A DNA stretch of 5,639 nucleotides from NCBI GenBank assembly GCA_030592245.1, contig JAUVJV010000179.1, positions 1 to 5,639 on the forward strand. The letters are read 5' to 3'. The notes below the pieces were generated by a model that had not been told where the DNA came from, ran no database searches, and saw only the letters and a list, made by a program, of their open reading frames with translations. Below, in pieces: positions 1 through 4,905 of this stretch. Source of the DNA: Candidatus Eiseniibacteriota bacterium. GTDB lineage: Bacteria; Arandabacterota; Arandabacteria; Arandabacterales; Arandabacteraceae. The position numbers and the translations under genes are program-made. Within the stretch, counting starts at the first letter, position 1; every line of letters begins with the position of its first letter.

Positions 1-315
1 AAAGGCGGTGATGTAGTAGTCGAGCCCATCGCTCACGATGGTCATCTCGATGCCTCTTCGCTCACACTCCTCGCGCAGTCTGGTGAATCCCTCGTCTATG
101 GGCTGCTTGCGGGCAAACTCCTTCAGATTTGAAAGGTTACCGGTATAGGCTTCGATCCCACGGCGCAGGCATTCGGTGGAACTGATGAGCCCCTGCTTCC
201 ATTCCTTAACGGCCCGGAGAGCATCCTCGCCCGCAAAGGACGTGAAGAAGGCATTGGAGATATCCACGGGGGATATCGTGCCGTCGAAGTCGATGAAGAG
301 GGCGGCCGGCCTCAT
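1..315 (-). CDS. HAD-superfamily (IB-type, MtnX-like) phosphatase, N-terminal part, cut by the window edge
   Basis: The first 105 residues of a cytoplasmic HAD hydrolase are visible; the 3' end lies beyond base 1. Motif I is DFDGT at residues 9-13, giving the nucleophile Asp9 and the acid/base Asp11. A helical cap-like stretch follows (about 20-85). Motif II is the Ser in IVSDG near residues 93-97. This spacing matches the phosphoserine phosphatase/MtnX-like (HAD-IB) group, whose members usually have about 210-240 residues, so roughly half is present. Motif III Lys and the motif IV acidic pair are outside the window. The ATG overlaps the TAA of the upstream peptidase gene (TAATG) with GGAG two bases before it, which indicates translational coupling. 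No methionine-salvage gene is visible nearby, so the MtnX substrate (a methylthio-ribulose-derived phosphate) should not be assumed. The family call is firm and the substrate is unknown. Confidence 0.85.
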   Translation of the reverse strand, partial: MRPAALFIDFDGTISPVDISNAFFTSFAGEDALRAVKEWKQGLISSTECLRRGIEAYTGNLSNLKEFARKQPIDEGFTRLREECERRGIEMTIVSDGLDYYITAF

Positions 316-1874
316 TACTCCAGCGTCTCGGAAAACTGGTCAACCGAGGCGAAGAGATCCGACAGGGTGCCTGCCTGATTCACCAGGTCGATGGTCTTCC
401 GAAGCTGAGAATCCCCTTCTATGGAGATCAGGTATGCCGCGTCATTGCCCCAGACTTTTCTGGCGATCTCGGACCGAAGCATGATGTCAACATAGTCCTC
501 GCCCTCATCGAACTCCTCATCGGTATACTCGAACTCTTTCTCATCGAGGAAGGCCTTGAAGTCCGCGAGAAAGTCAGGATCGTCGCCGAAATCCTTTGCG
601 ATGTCGGGGCGATCGGCCACATAGTCGACCGCGTACTCAAACAGCAGGCCCGCTCTTGCAACACTGCTTGCTATATCCGGCATGTCCTCACGCGTGATCT
701 TAACGTCGGGGTGGATTCCGCCGCCACCGTACACCACGCGTCCCGATGCCGTAAGGTACTCGCGCGTGGAATCGGCTTCGCTCTCATCGGTCAAGACATA
801 TGCGGTCCTGTCATTGGCTTCCTCATACTTATTGATGCACCTTCCGCTCGGTGTGTAGTACTTGGCGGTGGTGAGCTTGAGCGCATTATCCCCGGGGAGT
901 CTCATCACGCTCTGGACCGTACCCTTGCCGAAGGTCGTGAGGCCTACCACGAGGCCCCGGTCGAGGTCCTGCACCGCGCCGGCCACGATCTCGGACGCGC
1001 TGGCGCTCTGGTGGTCCACCAGAATCACGAGAGGATAGTCCCCACCGGCAGCTCTGCGGCCGGCCTTGTACTCGCGGTTCTGCTGAGGGCGCCTGCCCCT
1101 TGTGGATACTACCATCTGGCCGTTTTCAAGAAATTGCTCGGAGACCTCTATGGCCTGGGTAAGAAGCCCGCCGGTGTTTCTCCTGAGATCGATGATCAGC
1201 TTCTCCATGCCCTGACCCTTAAGATCATTGAGCGCGCTCCTGAGCTCGTCTCCGGTATCATCTGAAAAGGCGGCGACCCTTATGTAACCGAGGTTACCGT
1301 CCAAGAGCGTGGCGAACGGAACACTCTTAATCTTTATCGTATCGCGTGTGATCGTGTAATCCAGCAAGTCATCAGCTCCTGCGCGCTGGATGCTTATGGT
1401 CACATCCGTCCCCTTGGGGCCGCGCAGCTTCTCAACGGCGTCGGCTATGGTGATGCCGCGGGTGGATTCACCTTCGATCTTGACGATCTTATCTCCGCCG
1501 CGGAGCCCCTTCCTGGCCGCCGGGGTACCCTCGATCGGGGCGATGACGGTCAGCCAGTCATTCCTGACGTCGATTTCAATCCCGAGCCCGCCGAAACTCC
1601 CGTGGGTGCTCACCATGAGATTGTCATACTGCTTCTTGCTTAAGAAAGTGCTGTGCGGATCGAGCGTACGCATCATGCCGCGGATCGCGCCCTCGACCAT
1701 CTTGTCGATCTCGACGGGGTCCACGTACTCGTCCCTGACCCTGCGCATGACCTCGGTAAAGAGAGCCATGGAGTCCCGCACATTGGAAGCTCTCGCGACA
1801 ACAAGGCTGGAGACGCCGATCATCACCAGGAACGAAGCCAACAACATGATCTTGACTGCTCTGTTCTTAAGCAT
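315..1874 (-). CDS. ctpA: C-terminal processing peptidase, S41 family, membrane-anchored or exported, with PDZ domain
   Basis: This is a 519-residue serine protease that would act outside the cytoplasmic membrane on the C-termini of envelope proteins. Residues 7-27 form a hydrophobic signal or anchor segment; A27-R28-A29 could be a signal-peptidase site. A family-typical helical region with LDPHSTFLS at 71-79 comes next. The PDZ domain spans about 93-165 (GGLGIEI at its start). The S41 catalytic core runs about 180-400. The expected catalytic residues are Ser292 in SASASE, Lys317 in FGKGTV and Gln321; the 25- and 4-residue spacings match the family. The segment usually written GRSIQ reads GRCIN here (344-348). 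Residues 425-465 are very acidic and belong to a C-terminal extension of about 115 residues beyond the core, which makes the protein longer than minimal CtpA/CtpB types. The ATG lies 7 bases after GAGGT, which sits in the last codons of tmk, so tmk and this gene are co-transcribed. The extension's role is unknown. Confidence 0.95.
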   Translation of the reverse strand: MLKNRAVKIMLLASFLVMIGVSSLVVARASNVRDSMALFTEVMRRVRDEYVDPVEIDKMVEGAIRGMMRTLDPHSTFLSKKQYDNLMVSTHGSFGGLGIEIDVRNDWLTVIAPIEGTPAARKGLRGGDKIVKIEGESTRGITIADAVEKLRGPKGTDVTISIQRAGADDLLDYTITRDTIKIKSVPFATLLDGNLGYIRVAAFSDDTGDELRSALNDLKGQGMEKLIIDLRRNTGGLLTQAIEVSEQFLENGQMVVSTRGRRPQQNREYKAGRRAAGGDYPLVILVDHQSASASEIVAGAVQDLDRGLVVGLTTFGKGTVQSVMRLPGDNALKLTTAKYYTPSGRCINKYEEANDRTAYVLTDESEADSTREYLTASGRVVYGGGGIHPDVKITREDMPDIASSVARAGLLFEYAVDYVADRPDIAKDFGDDPDFLADFKAFLDEKEFEYTDEEFDEGEDYVDIMLRSEIARKVWGNDAAYLISIEGDSQLRKTIDLVNQAGTLSDLFASVDQFSETLE

Positions 1875-1879
1875 CGGGG

Positions 1880-2512
1880 TTACCTCACTTTCCTCTCGGC
1901 AAGCAGATTCTCTACAGGGGCCCTCACTTTAGCAAATGTCTCCTCGATCGACCCACTCCCATCCACAACCTTCACCCGTTCGGGCTCCCGAGCGGCTATC
2001 TCCAGATAGCCGGCTCTTACCCTCTCATGGAATTCAACAGCTTCACCTTCAATTCGATCCGGATTTCTGCCAATTCGTTTCAAACCATCTCCGACGGGCA
2101 GATCCAGTATAATAGTAAGATCGGGTCTTTTACCCCCGGTCGCAATCAAATTCAGCCGCTCCACATCATTGATATCTAAACCCCTCGCATAACCCTGGTA
2201 GGCCGTCGAGGCATCGTAGAACCGGTCAGAGATCACCGCTTTCCCCGCCTCAAGGGCGGGCTCAATCACCTCAACCAGGTGCTGGTGGCGGCTGGCCTCA
2301 TAGAGCAGAAGCTCTGTAAGCGGCACCATCGCCTGATTTGCCGGGTCCAGGAGGATGTCGCGGATCTTCTCGCCGATCCCCGATCCGCCGGGCTCGCGGG
2401 TCAAGACCACCTCGAAGCCCTTCTCGATGAGAAAGTCCCTGACGCGCTCGGCCTGGGTGGATTTCCCGCACCCCTCTATCCCCTCGAAGGTTATGAATAT
2501 GCCCTCTCCCAC
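1880..2512 (-). CDS. tmk: thymidylate kinase (dTMP kinase)
   Basis: This cytoplasmic enzyme phosphorylates dTMP to dTDP with ATP, an essential step of dTTP synthesis. Its 210 residues match the usual length. The P-loop GIEGCGKST is at 11-19. TREPGG at 38-43 is the dTMP-site loop, and DRFYDASTAYQG at 96-107 is the DR(F/Y) nucleotide-monophosphate motif with the TAYQG signature. The P-loop lacks the Arg of the yeast/human type. Basic residues lie instead in the lid near 141-148 (KRIGRNPDR), so it is of the E. coli-like type II. The start is GTG (2510-2512). GGAGG lies 10 bases upstream, a rather long spacing, but no better in-frame start is present. The gene leads a tight cluster: its TAA is 5 bases from the peptidase ATG. 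It is separated from ino1 by 163 bases that contain a palindrome, a possible promoter and a terminator-like hairpin, so it may be transcribed separately. Confidence 0.97.
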   Translation of the reverse strand: MGEGIFITFEGIEGCGKSTQAERVRDFLIEKGFEVVLTREPGGSGIGEKIRDILLDPANQAMVPLTELLLYEASRHQHLVEVIEPALEAGKAVISDRFYDASTAYQGYARGLDINDVERLNLIATGGKRPDLTIILDLPVGDGLKRIGRNPDRIEGEAVEFHERVRAGYLEIAAREPERVKVVDGSGSIEETFAKVRAPVENLLAERKVR

Positions 2513-2533
2513 CTGTAATCGCCCTCCATTGGT

Positions 2534-2562
2534 AAAAAACGCCAGGGGTTAGTTACACCTGG
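2534..2562 (-). terminator. Possible weak intrinsic terminator ahead of tmk
   Basis: On the minus strand CCAGG (2558-2562) and CCTGG (2542-2546) can form a 5-bp stem with an 11-base loop. Two more inner pairs are possible after a mismatch. Two bases later a run of six T follows (2539-2534). The stem is short and the run ends 22 bases before the tmk GTG, so termination is likely partial. It could end ino1 transcripts or attenuate transcription started at the candidate promoter just upstream. Confidence 0.45.
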
Positions 2563-2591
2563 AGTTTACTCAGATCCCACTGCCGTTTCAA
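2563..2591 (-). promoter_or_regulatory. Candidate promoter for the tmk-ctpA-HAD cluster
   Basis: The minus strand carries TTGAAA (2586-2591, 5 of 6 matches to the -35 consensus), a 17-base spacer and TAAACT (2563-2568, 4 of 6 matches to the -10). Transcripts would start about 45 bases before the tmk GTG, around the terminator-like hairpin, whose first arm lies close to the predicted start point. The box quality is moderate and no experimental support can be read from sequence. Confidence 0.4.
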
Positions 2592-2599
2592 GAGGAAGA

Positions 2600-2671
2600 A
2601 ATTCACAAAAGTGGGGTCAGGTACCGGAATGTGAATTCACATTCCGGTACCTGACCCCCGGTTGGTGAATT
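2600..2671. repeat. 72-bp imperfect palindrome with a 46-bp perfect core (REP-like)
   Basis: The core 2613-2658 is perfectly self-complementary, with 23-base arms starting GGGGTCAGGTACC and meeting at GTGAATTCAC. Beyond mostly unpaired 6-base stretches, a further 7-base pair of arms (AATTCAC at 2600-2606 and GTGAATT at 2665-2671) shares the same centre. As RNA from either strand it would form a very stable hairpin with almost no loop. It begins four bases after the ino1 stop codon. No T tract follows in the ino1 direction, so it is not a standard intrinsic terminator. GGGGTCAGG...CCTGACCCC arms recall dispersed palindromes seen with REP-associated (Y1/IS200-like) transposases, but only one full copy is present here. 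Protecting the ino1 mRNA 3' end is another possible role. Confidence 0.85.
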
Positions 2672-2675
2672 AGGT

Positions 2676-3854
2676 CTATTTCTTTTTTCTGGTCTTCTTC
2701 GCTGTCTTCTTCGTTGTCTTCCTGGCAGCCTTCTTGGCAATCTTCTTGACCGGCGCCTTCTTTGGGGCATTCTTCCTGGCCGCCACGCACTTTACTATGT
2801 AGTCCTCTACCGCATTCCGCGCCTCATCGTCGGTGACCTGCACGGGCGGGGACTTCATGAAGTAAGAGCTCGGCGCCTCCATCGCTCCCGAGAGACCGGC
2901 ATCGAGGGCAAGCTTGCAACATCTGATGGCATCTATAATAACACCAGCTGAGTTGGGCGAGTCCCAGACCTCGAGCTTGAGCTCGGCATTGAGAGGCACA
3001 TCACCGAAGGTCGTGCCTTCCATCCTGATATAGGCCCACTTACGATCGGTAAGCCACTCGACATAGTCGCTGGGGCCGATATGGACATTGGCCGCGCCGA
3101 TGTCATAGTCGAGCTGTGAGGTGACGGCATTGGTCTTGGATATCTTCTTGGACTCAAGCCTCGAGCGCTCGAGCATGTTGAGGAAATCGGTGTTGCCGCC
3201 CACATTGAGCTGGCTGGTCCGCTCGAGCTTCACCCCGCGGTCGCGGAAGAGCCGCGTCAAGACCCGGTGAACGATGGTTGCGCCAACCTGGCTCTTGACG
3301 TCGTCTCCGATGACGGGAAGTCCCTTCTTGGCGAAGCGCTTCTGCCAGTAGTTCTCGCGGGCAATGAAAACAGGAATACCGTTTACGAAACCGCAGCCCG
3401 CCTCGAGAATCTGCTCAACATACCACTTGGTGGCCTCTTCGCTCCCAACGGGCAGAAAACTCACCACCACATCCACGCCATTGTCACGCAGGACCTTCAC
3501 GATATCGCAGGTCTGGCCCGGAGCCTTCTTGATGATCCTGGAAAGGTAGAGGCCCAGCCCATCATGGGTCATCCCCCGGACCACCTTGACACCCATCTTG
3601 GGCACATTGGCGAACTTATACGTGTTATTGGGCCAGGTGAAGATCGCCTCGGAGAGATCCTTACCCACCTTGTTCGCATCGATGTCGATGGCGGTGACGA
3701 AGTCGATATCCCTGATATGGTATCCCCCGAGATTGACATGCATCATCCCGGGTACCAGCTCCCCGTCCTTGGCATTCCTGTAATAGTGAACCCCCTGCAC
3801 CAGCGCAGACGCACAATTCCCCACACCGATAATCGCGGCTCTCACCTTTCCCAT
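2676..3854 (-). CDS. ino1: inositol-1-phosphate synthase with a lysine-rich C-terminal tail
   Basis: This NAD-dependent cytoplasmic enzyme converts D-glucose-6-phosphate to 1L-myo-inositol-1-phosphate. The Rossmann loop GVGNCASAL is at residues 10-18. Family blocks follow: SFLPVGS (132-138), GDDVKSQVGA (183-192), GGNTDFLNM (219-227), lysine-bearing SKKISKT (235-241), HIGPSDYVEWL (258-268) and WDSPNSAGVIID (297-308). It resembles actinobacterial and archaeal short synthases of about 360-390 residues, not the roughly 530-residue eukaryotic form. The frame could begin at TTG 3860, but GGAGG (3861-3865) directly abuts that codon and stands 6 bases before ATG 3854. ATG is therefore chosen, giving 392 residues. 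The last 34 residues (359-392) contain 15 Lys and 3 Arg in a KKA/KKT pattern resembling histone H1 tails; this part is not needed for the known reaction. The gene follows the phosphatidyltransferase gene by 26 bases, which fits one inositol-lipid operon. Confidence 0.95.
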   Translation of the reverse strand: MGKVRAAIIGVGNCASALVQGVHYYRNAKDGELVPGMMHVNLGGYHIRDIDFVTAIDIDANKVGKDLSEAIFTWPNNTYKFANVPKMGVKVVRGMTHDGLGLYLSRIIKKAPGQTCDIVKVLRDNGVDVVVSFLPVGSEEATKWYVEQILEAGCGFVNGIPVFIARENYWQKRFAKKGLPVIGDDVKSQVGATIVHRVLTRLFRDRGVKLERTSQLNVGGNTDFLNMLERSRLESKKISKTNAVTSQLDYDIGAANVHIGPSDYVEWLTDRKWAYIRMEGTTFGDVPLNAELKLEVWDSPNSAGVIIDAIRCCKLALDAGLSGAMEAPSSYFMKSPPVQVTDDEARNAVEDYIVKCVAARKNAPKKAPVKKIAKKAARKTTKKTAKKTRKKK

Positions 3855-3860
3855 GACCAA

Positions 3861-3865
3861 CCTCC
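3861..3865 (-). promoter_or_regulatory. Ribosome binding site that decides the ino1 start
   Basis: The minus strand reads GGAGG here, followed by six bases (TTGGTC) and then ATG. This is ideal spacing for the ATG at 3854. The upstream TTG at 3860 would have no spacer at all, so the two-residue N-terminal extension it would add is rejected. Confidence 0.85.
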
Positions 3866-3880
3866 AGTCTTCATCGAAGC

Positions 3881-4468
3881 CTAAGGGTTCCCGGAGCTCA
3901 TCGATCTCCTGACCCTCAGGAGTCTTTCAAAAGCAGTTATGTTTGCCAGAACTGCAATAATCCAGATGGCCCACTCCAGGTATCTCGGTCCCACCAGGGC
4001 TCCCACCAGAATGAGGACCAGCCTTTCGGGACGCTGAAGCAGACCCCCGTCGCACGAAGAGCCGAGCCCCTCGGCGCGAGCTCTCACATAACTTACCATC
4101 AGGGAGCCACCTAATGCAAGCATCACCCCGTAAAGGGTCACGGAGTCCCTGTACAGCACGGCAAGCCCTACGAATACGGCAATCTCGGCATACCTGTCAA
4201 GCGTGGAGTCCAGGAGTGCCCCGAACTTAGTCTGCATATTGCTGAGCCTTGCGACCTGGCCGTCCATGAGATCGAGGAGTCCCGATATCCCCAAGAGCAC
4301 ACCCCCCAGCCGCACATTACCCGTGGCAAAGGCATAGCCCGCCACGATTGCAGGTATGACGCCCACAATGCTGATTGTGTTGGGATGCACCTTGCCTGCC
4401 GCCAGACCCCTTGCGATGGGCCCGAGCATGCCACGGAATGCCTTCCTTATGACTGATGGAATGAGCAC
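3881..4468 (-). CDS. CDP-alcohol phosphatidyltransferase, probable phosphatidylinositol-phosphate synthase
   Basis: This integral membrane enzyme is expected to join inositol-1-phosphate to CDP-diacylglycerol, giving phosphatidylinositol phosphate and CMP. The diagnostic motif is complete: D66-x2-D69-G70-x2-A73-R74-x8-G83-x3-D87-x3-D91, which binds two metal ions and the CDP group. About six hydrophobic segments are visible, at roughly 32-50, 53-68, 94-107, 111-126, 148-160 and 164-178. The 195-residue length fits the family. SYVRARAEGLG (126-136) and the QRPERL stretch (145-150) are typical of the inositol-phosphate-using branch. The family alone does not fix the acceptor, since PgsA uses glycerol-3-phosphate; the specific call rests on these motifs and on ino1 immediately downstream. 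The start is GTG with AGAGGA six bases upstream (4475-4480), and a TAA lies in frame just above. It is the first gene of the operon after the promoter at 4518-4546. Confidence 0.88.
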   Translation of the reverse strand: MLIPSVIRKAFRGMLGPIARGLAAGKVHPNTISIVGVIPAIVAGYAFATGNVRLGGVLLGISGLLDLMDGQVARLSNMQTKFGALLDSTLDRYAEIAVFVGLAVLYRDSVTLYGVMLALGGSLMVSYVRARAEGLGSSCDGGLLQRPERLVLILVGALVGPRYLEWAIWIIAVLANITAFERLLRVRRSMSSGNP

Positions 4469-4517
4469 GGTTCTTCCTCTAAACCGATCTGATTAATGAC
4501 GACCTGATTGATGGTGG

Positions 4518-4546
4518 ATGGTAACAATGCCCCTTGCTCCTGTCAA
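4518..4546 (-). promoter_or_regulatory. Sigma70-type promoter of the inositol-lipid operon
   Basis: On the minus strand a perfect -35 box TTGACA (4541-4546) is followed by a 17-base spacer and TACCAT (4518-4523), 4 of 6 bases matching the consensus -10. Transcription would begin near 4511, giving a leader of about 43 bases before the GTG at 4468. The position is directly upstream of the phosphatidyltransferase gene and the orientation is correct. No operator-like symmetry was recognised around it. This is a prediction from consensus and spacing alone. Confidence 0.65.
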
Positions 4547-4730
4547 GATTGAAAGGAACGAAGTGGCAACGGGAGTGGCACCTCATCTTTTCCTGACCCA
4601 ATTAGCACGTATTTCTTGCTTGAAATCATCGGATCGCTGGTGTATAAATGGAGAGATTGGCCATCAGGGAATCCTTCACAATCTATGGAGGTGCGAGGTA
4701 GGGGCAATACCCGTTTGCCTCTCGGGCCAT

Positions 4731-4742
4731 GAACTGTATAAC
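4731..4742 (+). repeat. Direct repeat GAACTGTATAAC, copy 1
   Basis: This 12-base sequence is identical to the one at 4862-4873, 131 bases away. It contains TATAAC, 5 of 6 bases of a -10 box. TTGCCT lies 16 bases upstream of that hexamer (4715-4720). It may be a duplicated promoter element or a regulator site; chance is possible but not favoured for a 12-mer in such a short region. Confidence 0.6.
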
Positions 4743-4845
4743 CCTCCTCCGAAAGACTTCCGGACCCGGAGTTAACTGGTACTATGGCAATTGTCCAGGT
4801 ACTGGGCTTGAGTGTCATCAAGCAGAGACACCAGACAAGACACCA

Positions 4846-4873
4846 ATGACTGCTTAACAAGGAACTGTATAAC
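4846..4873 (+). promoter_or_regulatory. Candidate promoter of the ATPase gene
   Basis: ATGACT (4846-4851, 4 of 6 matches to -35) is separated by 16 bases from TATAAC (4868-4873, 5 of 6 matches to -10). The AGACACCA direct repeats overlap its upstream edge and could be operator-like. The -35 is weak, so this remains tentative. Confidence 0.35.
4862..4873 (+). repeat. Direct repeat GAACTGTATAAC, copy 2
   Basis: This second exact copy ends 32 bases before the ATPase start codon. Its TATAAC hexamer is well placed to act as the -10 box of that gene, leaving a leader of about 25 bases that includes the ribosome site. Confidence 0.6.
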
Positions 4874-4905
4874 TCGTAGTTGGAGCCAGGAAGAAAGGGG
4901 ACCAT

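Larger units (their letters stand above)
4469..4905. other. 437-bp divergent intergenic region without a convincing gene
   Basis: This stretch separates the leftward inositol operon from the rightward ATPase gene. Its left end holds the operon leader and promoter. Short open frames on either strand (4518-4775 plus, 4543-4905 minus) have no recognisable motif, no good ribosome site and no protein-like composition, so they are not called. The right half contains the 12-bp direct repeats described separately and an 8-bp direct repeat AGACACCA (4826-4833 and 4838-4845) 12 bases apart, close to the candidate ATPase promoter. No tRNA, CRISPR or transposase remnant was recognised. Confidence 0.6.

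Noticed and set aside
711..1265. A 184-codon plus-strand open frame
   Set aside because: It is antisense to the conserved S41 catalytic core and only mirrors its codon bias.
3855..3860. TTG at 3860 as the ino1 start
   Set aside because: GGAGG directly abuts it with no spacer, whereas the ATG at 3854 has a 6-base spacer and gives the usual N-terminus before the Rossmann strand.
3267..3884. A 205-codon plus-strand open frame
   Set aside because: It is antisense to ino1, whose family motifs are continuous across the whole stretch.
3906..3922. Perfect 7-bp inverted repeat with a 3-base loop near the 3' end of the phosphatidyltransferase gene
   Set aside because: It lies inside the coding region ahead of the stop and has no T tract, and ino1 follows in the same operon, so it is not called a terminator. 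A minor effect on mRNA stability is possible.
4592..4599. CCTGACCC matching part of the palindrome arm
   Set aside because: An 8-base match without its partner arm is expected by chance in this composition; the same word also occurs in coding DNA at 3908-3915. Not evidence of a second palindrome copy.
4543..4905. Minus-strand 120-codon and plus-strand (4518-4775) 85-codon open frames in the intergenic region
   Set aside because: Neither has a recognisable motif or a good ribosome binding site; composition is unlike a protein, and the minus frame would run through the operon promoter -35 region.
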